Assembly: GCA_023974075.1 (NCBI GenBank)
Contig: CM043791.1
Location: forward strand, 22,098,546 to 22,162,545
Origin: Chaenocephalus aceratus
Taxonomy: Eukaryota; Chordata; Actinopteri; Perciformes; Channichthyidae
Direction: 5' to 3'
DNA: 64,000 nt
The first letter of the stretch is position 1. Every line of letters starts with the position of its first letter. Below, piece after piece: positions 1 through 11,344 of this stretch. Below the pieces are notes generated by a model. That model saw only the letters and a program-made list of their open reading frames with translations. It did no database searches and was not told the origin of the DNA. Position numbers and translations under genes: made by a program.

Positions 1-109
1 ACAGGACATAGGGTTGGCAGGACCCCCAGCGGAACCTCCAACGGCACAGGACATAGGGTTGGCAGGACCTCCAGCGGAACCTCCAACGGCACGGACATAG
101 GATTGGCAG
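1..109. repeat. 45-bp minisatellite, cut by the window edge
   Basis: A 45-bp unit beginning ACAGGACATAGGG is repeated about 2.4 times, with a few substitutions and a small deletion in the last copy. The array probably continues to the left of the window. No coding function is visible. Confidence 0.85.
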
Positions 110-374
110 TTAGTGACTAAAACCAGGCGAGCATTTAGAAGTTTAAGATCAAAATAACACTCTCAGAGGTTTGTGGAGATTAAAACTGAGCTAAAAGGAG
201 AATGAAATGTTGGACATTCATCACAACTCAAAATGAATAATAATGTTGGCCCATAGCTGCTGAATGTGTCAAAAGCTAAGGTGTGCTAGCATGTTTAGCA
301 TATCAACTTAAAAGGTAAGGATAATATGTGTTGTCAGCTTGTTTCTGTTGCCCCCAAGTGGCACAAATCTACGT

Positions 375-1795
375 TGATCAAATCAAATCAAAAGCTTTTA
401 TTGTCATTGTACATATATACAACGAGATTCATGGTTGCTGCTTCAGCGAGTGCTTTAAAAACAGACATATTAAAACACAAAATAAAAGGTCTGACAGTTA
501 CGACCAGCAAGTAGTGCACACAGCTTCGGCTCGTCAAGTAGATGACCAGGATTAATAAATAAATAAATAGATGAATAAAATAGAATTATGATAAAATATA
601 TATATATGATAAATATTACAGTATACATAAAAACAGACCAGGATTATTGCACAGTGGGGATATGGGGAGTTATTTTTGTGTGTTTAATGTCCTAATGGCC
701 CATGGGAAGAAACTGTTTGTGAGTCTGGAGGTGCGGGCTTTCAGTGAACGGTAGCGCCGGCCCGAGGGCAGCAGGTCGAACAGATGACGGGCTGGGTGGG
801 ATGAGTCCTTCAGGATGGAACTGGTCCTCCTGAGGCAGCGAGACCTGGTGATGGTCTTCCAGGGAGGGCAGAGGGCAGCCAATAATCCTCTGGGCCGTGT
901 TAATGACCCTCTGCAGAGCCTTCCTGTCGGCAGCCGAGCACCCTGCATACCAAGCAGAGATGCAGTATGTGAGGACGCTCTCAACTGTCGAGCGATAGAA
1001 GGTCACCAGCAGCTTCTGATTCAGATGGTTCTTTCTGAGCAGTCTCAGGAAGTACAGTCGCTGCTGGGCCTTCTTTATCACTGCCGTGGTGTTTGTGGAC
1101 CAGGTGAGCACCTGGGAGATGTGGACTCCCAGGAATTTAAATGAAGGCACCCTCTCTACACAGTCCCCATTAATGTAGAGGGGGGCGTGGTCTATGCTTG
1201 TTCTCCTGAAATCGATAATGATTTCTTTCGTTTTTATGGAGTTAAGCAGTAGGTTGTTGACCGCGCACCACTCCGTCAGTTTACGGACCTCCTCTCTATA
1301 GGCTGTCTCATCACCTCCTGAGACGAGCCCGATGACAGTGGTGTCGTCTGCATATTTAATGATGGTGTTTGAAAGGTAGGTGGGAGAGCAGTCATGTGTG
1401 TATAAGGCATACAGGAGTGGACTTAGCACACAGCCCTGGGGAGAGCCAGTGCTGAGTGTTAGGGTGGAAGAGAGATGGGAGCCCAGTTTCACACATTGTG
1501 GTCTGTTTGTGAGGAAATCCTTTATCCAGGCACAGGTGGAGGGGGGCAGGTGGAGGTCAAGAAGTTTATTGATGAGGATGTCAGGGATGATGGTGTTAAA
1601 GGCTGAGCTGTAATCTATGAAGAGAAGTCTAACATAGTTCCCTGGATGTTCCAGGTGGCTTAGTGTGGTGTGGAGGGTTATGGCAATGGCATCCTCCGTG
1701 GAGCGGTTTGTCCTGAAGGCAAACTGATGAGGATCGAAGGCTGAGGGGAGGCAGGCCTTGATGTGATGCGAGACCAACCGCTCAAAGCATTTGAT
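375..1795 (-). mobile_element. 5'-truncated LINE (jockey-superfamily, Rex1/L2/CR1-like)
   Basis: This is the 3' half of a non-LTR retrotransposon on the minus strand. It carries the RT core and a thumb-like region, then about 300 bp of 3' UTR ending in short AATCA-type repeats near 375-390. Sequence upstream of about 1795 is unrelated, so the 5' part, including the endonuclease, is missing. This is typical of incomplete target-primed reverse transcription. The clade is inferred from motif style and was not tested by phylogeny. Confidence 0.85.
692..1777 (-). pseudogene. LINE reverse transcriptase fragment
   Basis: This open reading frame of about 361 residues encodes the central and C-terminal part of a LINE ORF2 reverse transcriptase. 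Visible RT motifs are the [11 protein letters not shown] block (RT motif A), [14 protein letters not shown] (motif B) and the catalytic YADDTTV (motif C), followed by [11 protein letters not shown] and FKFLGVHIS. The frame stays open to the C-terminal region, where [15 protein letters not shown] marks the normal end of similarity. The residues after that look frameshifted. The N-terminal endonuclease is absent, so the copy is dead on arrival. The first methionine is simply the first one in the truncated frame, not a real start. Confidence 0.88.
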
Positions 1796-3935
1796 GCATG
1801 ATGCAGAATTAAGTCAATTAATGTGTTATTGACTCATAAAAACTCATCATTACTGTATAACTACATGTAGCACTAGCAACGCCTAAACCTAAAAACAGAA
1901 ATACAATGTTGCAGATGTATGAGATGGAGCTAGTAGATGTCAACTACATACCGATCAAAGGGTTTGTTTTTACATTACTCACCTGGAAGGTAGTAAGTCC
2001 AGCTGTCAAAAAAAGATTGTGTATAATGGTTTCCTCCTATTGTAAATGTATTTTAGTAGTAGGGTGTACATAGGAACAGTAATTGAGTAAGTACTTACAA
2101 TAGTTACTTGGCAGCACAGTGCAATGGGGTGAAAATGCATATATAATACATAAGGCTTTATAGAAGTCTCTAAAAACCACAACAAGAAAACACACTCTCA
2201 ATGGATGCAGGAATTGTGTATCCAGCTTTTTTTTAAACTATAAAAAACCTACAGAAATTGCCAGATGAGAATCAACTATACTCAAATACATTTCAGATTG
2301 GTGTATTGTATGAGACAGTGAGTCTTTTCGCCCCAATACTTGTCACAGTTGAGTGTGCAGTCTTACTGTAAATTGGACCCATGGGATAGCAACCGAGGGC
2401 GAACCTGCACCTGAATAATGGATACATCCTTCCTCACTAAGGTAACTTTCTCATCGTAAAGGGCCCTCAGCATCAGTACACTACCCATTATATAACAACT
2501 GCAAAGGCCATCTGCAGCTTAACAGGGTCTGACTGTCTGGAGCGCTTGCTGCTGAATTGGCTTTTTTGGGCTGACTTCCCACTACTGCATCATGGGATTA
2601 AACAAACAACGCTGGCAGGATAGAGCCATGAATGAGAGGTTGTTGAAAGTTTAAAATCTGATTATAAAATCGTCTCACTCCTAATGGAGTCACTGAAGTG
2701 GATTCATGCGAGAGGAGTGTGTGTCTGGTTTTGTTTTAGCCGGCGCTGTGAATGCCAGAGTTCAGGGGGAATAAGAGGAGGTCAAGCTCATCACAGAAAA
2801 TAGTCAACAAGCTAATGATGAGAACCGAGAAGGTGCGTGCCTGAGCGCTTTGAGGGTGATGACTACATTTAGTAGCAGCATAGAGCCACGACGTGTTCAC
2901 TAATTGATGAGAAGTACACTCAATTACATTTCCAAACACACATCGAGTCGTCTGACATTCTCAAAACAAAAATAGAGAATTGATTGGCCGGCTGTGTCTT
3001 GACCTCTGCTGTCAAGGAACCTGCTCAGTGTGCTTTTTTATTTACAGCCCAATGAATAAAGGCACACAGTAAACACCTCTGCTGGCTCTAATGATGCAAC
3101 AGGACACCCGTACAACTCCTTTTCGCTCTGCCAACATCCCTCTTCCATCAACCATCTCCCCTTTCAGCCCTGTGTGTCCTCGCGTGCTCCATCAAGGCCT
3201 CTAACGCTTCCCTCTGCCCTGCCACTGCCTTTGTTTGGGGGACATTTTATCAGCATTTCATGCAAAGTGCAGCAGGTTTGTGTTTTCAGGCTCGGTAATC
3301 TCCTATGACTTTAGAGGTAAAGCCTCTCAGCCTCTTAATTACACTCTATTCCTGTATCGTGTGGCACTCTACCCATCATAATGTAATGTTTGCATATTTA
3401 GCTCAGATAGTTTTTGGAAAAAAAGATCTGCAATTAAGTACGATTTAATATGTGCAAGTTGTAAAAGCAAGTGTTGTTCCATTATGCTTTCATAATTTAA
3501 AACGGCATTGATGTTACTGTTGTTAATCACTTAGCTTCTTGTCTAAACATTTGAATCTACACATAGCACCACCATCTCCTGTTTTAACGAGATTCAGTAC
3601 TGCACCCTGTTACTTCCTTGCATGCTTTTCTCTCAGCACTCCACTCCAAAACGCAGATGCAATTTTATGCCTCCCCTGGAGCACAATCATTGCCGTTTGA
3701 CTGGAGACTGTAGAGTAGACCTCTTGGCCCAGGCTTGATGTATCACCATTGGCCACAGGCAATGAGAAATGAAAAAAATAAAAGCCAACAGACTCAGCAC
3801 ACAAGACCAGCAGAACAGCATTTCAAGCTGATCACTTGATGGGCTCTGTGCAAAGACAACATGAAGGTCGTGTGTTGTCTTAGTCCTTTGCGAGAGATAG
3901 GAAGACCTCTCTGCCAAGTAATGAAGCAAAAATTA
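1796..3935. other. Intergenic stretch, no gene seen
   Basis: About 2.1 kb of AT-rich, single-copy-looking sequence. Only short open frames without recognisable domains are present. No RNA gene or clear transposon ends were recognised. Confidence 0.6.
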
Positions 3936-4774
3936 AAATTGCTTACTGATCGATTTGGAAACTAATGTGGTTACACTGAACTTATTCTTAACATAAATTG
4001 CAACGCCACCACCTTTATTAGGCCGGTCGGTACGATACACATTAAAACCATTTAAGGCAATGTCAGAGGCCAACATAGACTTATTTAGCCATGTTTCAGA
4101 TAAGAAAATGACGTCAGCGTCAGTCGATTTTGCCCAGATACGGACAAAATCTAGTTTAACAGACTGCACACATTCAAGTGGATGAAACCCAACCCAGACC
4201 TAGCTTTAAAATCAGCAGGAGTAGCGATCTGACTATTACTACTGGGCGGACCAGGGTTAGGTTGTACATTTCCTGACAGTAATAACAACAACAAAAACAG
4301 GTATCTTTTCCTCTTAAATGACACACATACATTGTCATCTAATTTAGAAATACCGGAAAAGTCTGCGAGAGTGTGATTAGAGCTTAAGAAGCAGTCCTGA
4401 AGAACCATCATCGCAGGAAAATAAAAAAGACAAACATATTTTGTCGAGCAGATTGACTGTGACAAGGCAACCGGTAATTCTTTGAGCAACACATCCGAAC
4501 CTTTGCAGGGGATGTCCACTGCGGGTGGCAGAACAGACCTGAATCCAGTAGTCTTCTCAGAATGACTAGAGATCTTCTCATAGTCCAAAACTGTTAACAG
4601 GCACAGTAGAATCACGATATGGGCCATTTTCCCAGACCAGCACAGCATCCGGATAGGCGTGCAAGCAGGCCCGAAATGTGGAGGCGCTCCGTTCTCCTCG
4701 CGATATCCCCGGTGCAGAACCTCCTCAGTACAGCAGGATAGGCGAAGCAGGACCAGCTCGAGGCGTAGAGGCAA
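3933..4774 (-). pseudogene. LINE ORF2 N-terminus (frameshifted) with 2A-like peptide
   Basis: Two overlapping frames make up the gene. The first (4774-4151) encodes a leader of about 190 residues with a hydrophobic run (LFLLLLLLS) directly before GNVQPNPGP. It then gives GLGFIHLNVCSLL, the first endonuclease block. The second frame (4169-3933) continues with KLDFVRIWAKS, the SETWL block and DRPNKGGGVAIYV, which are typical APE endonuclease motifs. The switch falls at TTAAACTA near 4155, best explained by a small deletion. NPGP after a hydrophobic stretch fits the 2A-like translational recoding peptides reported in APE-type LINEs. The ORF is disrupted and truncated, so it is not functional. 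Confidence 0.8.
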
Positions 4775-4870
4775 TAGAGTCTGGCTGCAGACCGCAGCAA
4801 GGAGGCGGATCCTATAGGGGCGGATCCTATAGGGGCGTTTCCTAGAGTGAACGACGGGAGCCGGCTCTCG
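3936..4870 (-). mobile_element. LINE 5' fragment: 5' UTR tandem repeats, leader with 2A-like motif, endonuclease start
   Basis: This minus-strand fragment covers the 5' end of a Rex/CR1-like LINE. From right to left it has 15-bp tandem units in the 5' UTR (about 4805-4836), a leader ORF, a 2A-like motif and the start of an APE-type endonuclease. It ends abruptly at about 3936, within the endonuclease domain. Keeping the 5' end and losing the 3' end is the reverse of ordinary LINE truncation. This suggests a rearrangement or deletion, consistent with the inverted copy of the same 5' UTR at 5960-6147. Confidence 0.75.
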
Positions 4871-5905
4871 CCCGCGAACGAGCCGTTTTTTGTTTTGTTT
4901 TTGCGGAAGGATCTAGATCGGCATGAAGGCACATTATGCAATGTGCAATGTGGACATTATCCCGCTTATTACACATGGCCACATTCTCAACAAAGTAACG
5001 ACATGACTCCCAATAATAATTGAAATGCTTTTATGGATTTAGAAAAAGATTTTATTGATTTAAAAAATAGTTTTATGTATTGATTTAAATTGACATGCAT
5101 CTGCTAAGAAAAGTAGTCCGTTGTTACTGTTTGAACTAACGTAACAACGGCAGGAACTGCTTCGATAGTGTTTTTGAGGAGCTTTTTGATTACAAATTTG
5201 AAAACATCGTTGCTTGCTTTAAAAGTAGCACAATTCATTATGTCAAACCTTGAAAGATATCCCTGCCCTAATGCCAAAAGTAACTGGCAACTGAATATGT
5301 GTCGCCGTAGCTATGATGTCTATGTCTGGACCGCTGCGTAAAAAGGAGGGTTTCTGCCCCATTACTTCTCTTCTTACTTCTATAAGAATAAAACACGGAG
5401 GACGGAGATCTCTTTTTGTCCCCCTCTTCTCCCCGCTGCAGCTGATCTCAAAGCACGCTCCCCTCTCCTGCAGGGAGAAAAACTATATTTATATACTTTA
5501 TATAGGTTGATACAGTAGCCCCTTTTTTAAAATAGTTTTTATAGGTGTTGCCATCTGTTTTGTGTAGCGTGGTTCTACAAGCAAGTCAATGCATTCATTG
5601 GGTGGTATCAGAGAGTTACACGGGTCTGTAAATGCAATGAAAACAATTGGCCACAGCAAATAATTGATATTAAACATGTAATTTTTACTTTTGAATACTT
5701 TAGTACAAAGGATGTCTTGAATAATTTAAATGATGTGTACACATATAAATCATTAGTCAAAACAGGGCTACATTTGATTTAATTAAAAGGTATAATATGT
5801 GGTAAACTGAAGAGCCCTTTGGGAGCCGAAAGAGCCGGCTCTTCTTGGTGAGCCAAATGATCCGGCTCACCAAGAAGAGCCGGAATTCCCATCACTAGAA
5901 CGAAT
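4855..5905. repeat. Candidate hAT-like repeat between the inverted LINE 5' ends
   Basis: About 1.05 kb without coding capacity lies between two inverted LINE 5' UTR copies. Both ends carry GGGAGCCG-type sequence and GAACGA flanks (before CGGGAGCC on the left, after CATCACTA on the right). This suggests a hAT-like insertion with a degraded target duplication. A perfect 20-bp-arm hairpin lies near its right end. The family assignment is inference. Confidence 0.4.
5835..5883. repeat. Perfect 20-bp inverted repeat with 9-nt loop
   Basis: The arms at 5835-5854 and 5864-5883 are exact reverse complements with a 9-nt spacer. It sits near the end of a candidate DNA transposon, so a role as a subterminal hairpin is more likely than an RNA gene. 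Confidence 0.85.
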
Positions 5906-5949
5906 GACTTCTTCTGCGAGGATTTATAAAAGCAGCTGGAATCCCTTAA

Positions 5950-6147
5950 GTTGATATTGGATAAAAAAAAGTTAGGAAACGCCCCTATAGGAAACGCCCC
6001 TATAGGATCCGCCCCTATAGGATCCGCCTCCTTGCTGCGGTCTGCAGCCAGACCCAGCTCCGGTCTCTCCGCGATATCCCCGTGGTAAAACGTCCTCGGC
6101 ACCGTAGAGCACGACAGGTGGAGCAGGTGGATACAGGCCTCCGCTAT
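5950..6147 (+). mobile_element. Second LINE 5' UTR copy, inverted relative to 4690-4870
   Basis: This sequence repeats the 15-bp CCCCTATAGGATCCG-type tandem units (5971-6026) and the following CTTGCTGCGGTCTGCAGCC stretch of the LINE 5' end at 4690-4870, in the opposite orientation. It stops where a DNA transposon begins at 6148. No ORF of the LINE follows on this side. Confidence 0.7.
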
Positions 6148-6616
6148 ATGGGGGTTATTCCCTATCTTTATTCAAGAGCGTGGTATTTAAATTTGAGAGC
6201 ATACTTTATGTATTTATTTCCCTCAAACTCTGTCCTCGCACTCAAATAGTGCCCTCGCACTCAAATAGTGCCTGCTTGCACTTAGATTTGCTCTGCTTGT
6301 GCTCAAACTGTACGCTTGCACTCAGATATATTGCTGCTCAGAATTATTCTGTGCGCGCTCCAAACTTTTTCTGCTCTCAGAATTATTCTGTGCACGCTCG
6401 AAACTTTTGTGCAACAATCCTGTCAAAATCCCTCAACCAATAGGAGGCCAGGTGTCCTTGCGGGTGCGTTCGCTTTACTTATTACAGCGTCCCGTAAGGG
6501 CGGTTACTCTTTGGTTTACAAACTCCCGCCCTCCACGGCTTTATAACATAACATGTACATCACTTCGCTGTACAACTTTTTTTTTGGGGGGGGGGGGGGT
6601 AAGCACAGTTAGTACA
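6148..6616 (+). mobile_element. MITE family 'ATGGGGGTTATTCCC', copy 1 (one end only)
   Basis: The copy begins ATGGGGGTTATTCCCTATC and includes several CACTCAAATAGTGC-like subrepeats. It ends around a G-run and the segment CACAGTTAGTA. It matches the left and central part of copy 3 (58868-59526) but lacks the opposite inverted terminus. A short open frame (6180-6443) recurs in the other copies, but it is low complexity and has no recognisable domain. Confidence 0.75.
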
Positions 6617-6811
6617 TGTTTATAAAACGGACAATTCAAATCAAGCAAGCTGATGTTTCTTAGTCGTGATATAATGAGCGTATATCCCGGGTATAATTGT
6701 CGTTACTTTTCACAAGTCAGTATCCCTCCGCGTCTGAGAACCGTTACAACCATATGGTTACAACTGTTACATTACGTCCGTCACGAAACTAACTAACTAA
6801 CAAAGCTTAAA

Positions 6812-6961
6812 ATGGAAACATTTAAGGTTAACTTCGACCTCCGGGGTGGCCTTACTATGGAGGAGTGGATTGAGAAGTGCCTATCTCCAGAAAAAAAGCA
6901 CCTAAACGACGACAATGCTGTCTGTCTAATATGTTCTCTAGCTGTTATTGTTGTTGCATAG
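6812..6961 (+). CDS. Small ORF of 49 codons, function unknown
   Basis: The ATG at 6812 follows a TATAAAAC box-like sequence about 190 bp upstream and opens a 49-residue frame ending at TAG 6959-6961. The product is fairly polar, with a METFKVNFDLRGG start, an MEEWIEKCLS segment and a CLIC pair. No domain is recognised. It sits between two transposons and may be a first-exon remnant of a transposon gene. Coding status is uncertain. Confidence 0.25.
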   Translation: METFKVNFDLRGGLTMEEWIEKCLSPEKKHLNDDNAVCLICSLAVIVVA

Positions 6962-7199
6962 CAACTATGTTTTGTGCAGAAGGCAACGGAGGGATTATTT
7001 TATTTTGAACATCATTATTTAATAATAAAAACTATTTAAATTTGAGTGTGTATTTTTCTTTCACATTGCCAGCCACACGTGGTAACCGTTTTATAAATGC
7101 AATAGCTCACTTCAGGCCGTGATATACGAATATCTATACAATATGGTTGTCGACACTCCGCTTCGCGTCGGGCCGAACCAAGCCGTAGCACAACAGTGC

Positions 7200-7620
7200 T
7201 GGAGCAGAACAACAGTCTGGAGGAAGAAGTGGGCCGGTCGGAAAATTCACTAGCAATCCCCCCTCCCAGAGCTCTCTATAGAGAGGCGAAGTCACGCCCA
7301 TCTACTTCCGGCCCATGGGACCCCGGAAGCGAAAAATGTACATTGAATTCAATGGAGAGAGAACACGTATCTTTTGATCCCGTTTGAATTGTGCCACGAA
7401 CTACACATATGATGTTTGTCAATCTTAAACAATAAGTTCCATGTCAAAAAAGTCACATTTTGTCGTAAAACTGTTGAAATATAAGACTATGAAAAATACG
7501 CGACTACAAAGACTACAAATCCCAAATCCCATTCTGGCTCGCGTAAGTGATGTCACAGGCGATAATGCTCCAAGTGGTTGCGACTCGTAATTAAAGCGAA
7601 GAAGAAGAAGATCTCATAAC
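7200..7620 (+). repeat. Left long inverted repeat of the composite element
   Basis: This arm pairs with 11340-11757 read in reverse complement, with recognisable but diverged identity including a nearly exact central block of about 60 bp. It ends about 60 bp before the THAP start codon, so it probably also serves as promoter and 5' leader. Confidence 0.75.
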
Positions 7621-7676
7621 CGATTTATTCCCTCCAATAAATAAGAGATTGCTAAAAATAAATTCACTTTTACAAG

Positions 7677-7789
7677 ATGCCTGTGTGCTTTGTACCAGGT
7701 TATAATCACATAAGTGATCATACCACTTGCTCGTTCTATCGATTCCCGTCTGATGAAAGGACCAGGAGTCGCCGGATCAGACATATCGG
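7677..7789 (+). pseudogene. THAP-type zinc-finger first exon (degenerate)
   Basis: The exon reads MPVCFVPGYNHISDHTTCSFYRFPSD (two runs: MPVCFVPGYN, then HISDHTTCSFYRFPSD) and then ERTRSRRIRHI. This is the N-terminal signature of a THAP DNA-binding domain: Met-Pro, first zinc cysteine, S-F-x-R-F-P. The second zinc cysteine expected in the PGC-N position is tyrosine here. A GT (GGTAATA) follows at 7790, so it resembles a complete first exon. THAP domains occur in P-element and Kolobok-type transposases and in host THAP proteins. Its place inside an inverted-repeat element favours transposon origin. Downstream exons were not identified. Confidence 0.6.
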
Positions 7790-7840
7790 GTAATACACAT
7801 GTTGTGCATGGAACACAGTCAAGTTAGCTACCTAGCTAGT

Positions 7841-7894
7841 AGCGACGAGTAGCGACGAGTAGCGACGAGTAGCGACGAGTAGCGACGAGTAGCG
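7841..7894. repeat. 10-bp tandem repeat AGCGACGAGT x5
   Basis: Five exact head-to-tail copies of AGCGACGAGT occupy 7841-7890, followed by a partial copy. It lies in the putative intron after the THAP exon. Confidence 0.95.
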
Positions 7895-8133
7895 AGCACG
7901 TTAGTTAGCATTACATTACTTTAGTAATGGTAGCCTTACCATGAAATTATTATTTTATTACATGAAGTAAACTAAAGCAAACAGATATTGTTCTAAACTG
8001 TATTAAAGTAAACAGGTATTATCTTGAACTGTATTGAAGTGAACATGTATTATTTGGGACTGTTTTAAAGTAATCCTATATATATATATAAACCTTCTTA
8101 CATACACTTTCCCAGACACCACACTCCCTGACC

Positions 8134-9262
<1,129 letters not shown>

Positions 9263-9264
9263 GT

Positions 9265-9345
9265 AAGATGAACCAAGCAAAGAGGCTCACCATCATGCCC
9301 AAGGACATCCAGCTGGCCCGCCGCATCCGCGGAGAGATGGCTTAG
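9265..9345 (+). pseudogene. Histone H3 C-terminal fragment
   Basis: The last 26 codons plus stop read KMNQAKRLTIMPKDIQ then LARRIRGEMA and TAG. Canonical histone H3 ends in a region with TIMPKDIQLARRIRGERA, so this is the H3 C-terminus with an R-to-M change before the last residue and several upstream changes. Nothing upstream of the fragment resembles H3, so the histone fold is missing and the piece cannot make a histone. A canonical histone 3' end stem-loop follows 32 bp after the stop. The fragment sits inside a transposon-like unit, suggesting capture of the 3' end of a replication-dependent H3 gene. Confidence 0.85.
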
Positions 9346-9377
9346 ACTGACCCGAGACCAGCACACCCAAAGACAAC

Positions 9378-9414
9378 GGCTCTTTTAAGAGCCACCTACA
9401 GTTTCAAAGAGTTG
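9378..9414 (+). promoter_or_regulatory. Histone mRNA 3' stem-loop and downstream element
   Basis: GGCTCTTTTAAGAGCC at 9378-9393 is the exact 6-bp stem, 4-nt loop hairpin of replication-dependent histone mRNAs, which is bound by SLBP. A purine-rich TTTCAAAGAGTTG sequence about 10 nt later resembles the U7 snRNA binding site. It directly follows the H3 coding fragment. Confidence 0.88.
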
Positions 9415-10065
9415 CAATCCTACGTTATTATAATTATTAAACTGGTTCATGTATCACTTAGTTTACTGAACCGTGATGAATGAAATAAATGAGTGAGGTA
9501 GTGGTTTACTGAAGTTACAAAGACATTAATATATGAGTAACAGGTCAGTGTAAACACAAGCTTCTGTCAATTATGGATCATTCAAACTATATACAAATAA
9601 TATGTAATAACGTTCTAAAATAAGTATTCGGTATATTCCTTGATAGCTTTTGGAGAAGGTTGTTTTTAAGTTTACTAAAATCTATCGTTTCAACTGTTTC
9701 ACTTTATAAAAAGGAACAGGTGAGTAGAGCATTATTGAGTTTCTTATTCTGTCAGTAAATAATCCAGATGAAATGTTTATCATTATTTTAGTCAACCCTA
9801 AACAAATTGATTGTACCTTTTTAATAATGACCTTACATGGGCACCAAAGTTAAATTAACTTCAGAAAATCAAATCAATTCATTTCTCCAACAGTCAGCTA
9901 TTTTCATAAAGAATATATATATTTTTCAAAGTCAACTTTATTGTCAATCTTACTCAGTTTGTGTTTATAGACAGAGAGATCAAAAAGACTTTTAAATCAA
10001 ATAAAATTATACAATTTACAGATATGTATACAAATATATATATATATATATATATATCCTATATA
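9415..10065. other. Non-coding interior, no gene seen
   Basis: AT-rich sequence with a short TA/GA microsatellite near 10036-10057. No recognisable exon, RNA or transposon end. Confidence 0.5.
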
Positions 10066-10079
10066 CACCATCATGTATA

Positions 10080-11344
10080 ATGATGGTGGACACTTCACTG
10101 TCTGGATGGCAGCTTGCTGGTCTCTGCTCAGTCGCATTGAGGCAAGCATTGCCTCAAGCCCCCCACCCCCATGCCCCTTCACCAGCTCCGGCACGGTGAC
10201 AATGGCCTGATGTTGAGGCCGCGGCTCTGGCTCAGGTGACAAAAGCCATGCCATGCCACACTGTGCGCCCCTCAATGCAGACCTGAACCAGTCTACATCC
10301 TGAGTGGCGATGTCTCTGGCCAGTGGGTTGTATGTCTCCTCTCACTGTTGGTAAAGTTGAGACACCGGCTGGACTACTTTGGAAGTGCCAGGCTTCCTCC
10401 ACTGGCACTCAACATCTGTGGAGCTGATCTGCCACATGGCACATATTGCCAATGCTGCAGCGTGGCTGCATTTGTACATCCCCCGTGCACAATCACAGAC
10501 AGCGCTCTGCATCGTGCCATCGTCTCCCATGCAGATCTGTACAAATAAAGTAAGTACCATGTTTGTTCGCATGCTATAATAGATTGAATGAGCAATAATA
10601 CAAGGATGGTCCGGATCTGGGGGTGGGAGGGGTTATTTTTCCATAGTTTTGTCCTCTTGTCTGATTGTTGTTATTGTTTTTGTTTTTTGTAATTTGTGTT
10701 GTACTGGTTGTGATTGTACATTGTATTTTTCTAAATGTGTATGAATATATTTTTTAAAAACATTTGATCAACAATAAAAAAGGACTTGGTCAGGATCTAG
10801 ACTCAGTGTGTAGTTTATTAATTAATCAATGCTCTCTACATTAGGAAAACACATACCAGTGTACCCGAGGGAGTCACACACAGCTGTGCCTAGATAACCA
10901 AACAAATTGACAAGATAACCAAAACCCTTGAATCTACACACAGCAAATAAACTCAAATGACACAACGAGATGTAAAAGGAGATCACACATACAGTATAGT
11001 CAATATAAAACTGGCCGCTTCAATCTGAAGAGCAACTAAAACAAAACACGGGAGTGTACCTTGTTCTTGTGAACACTAATGTTATCCACAGCATACACAG
11101 AGACCACGAAGTTCTTAAGGAGAAAACTAGTTCCTGAAACAAAACACGTTAGTGTACCTTGTTAGCTAATGTTAGCTAGCTGACATTAACGTTACACATT
11201 GCACTCATATTACTCACCAACATCTTGTAAAGCCGGTCCCGCTGCTCTTACAGAACCGACTAACTCTCCTTTCGTGTATGTACAACTCTCAACGTGTCCA
11301 GACTTGTAGTGATGTTCACCTCGTTTTATACTTTTATTCTCATT
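10080..11344 (-). pseudogene. Exon-split SWIM zinc-finger gene (multicopy fish family), one nonsense codon
   Basis: Three phased exons can be read on the minus strand. Exon a (11344-11218) encodes NENKSIKRGEHHYKSGHVES and a following TKGELVGSVRAA segment. Exon b (11133-11060) encodes KNFVVSVYAVDNIS. Exon c (from 10536) encodes SAVCDCARGMYKCSHAAAL, a CxC...CxH SWIM finger, then TDVECQWRKP and, after an in-frame TGA at 10342-10344, NPLARDIATQDVDWFR and GMAWLLSPEPE. All borders are AG/GT and the phases (1, 0) join without shift. The layout matches an uncharacterised multicopy fish protein family as I remember it. The upstream start exon was not found. The TGA suggests a decayed copy. SWIM fingers bind nucleic acid or protein; no catalytic domain is visible. 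Confidence 0.65.

Noticed and set aside
6180..6443. Recurring ORF inside the ATGGGGGTTATTCCC MITE
   Set aside because: It is low-complexity, made of internal subrepeats, and varies by indels between copies; no domain or coding constraint is visible.
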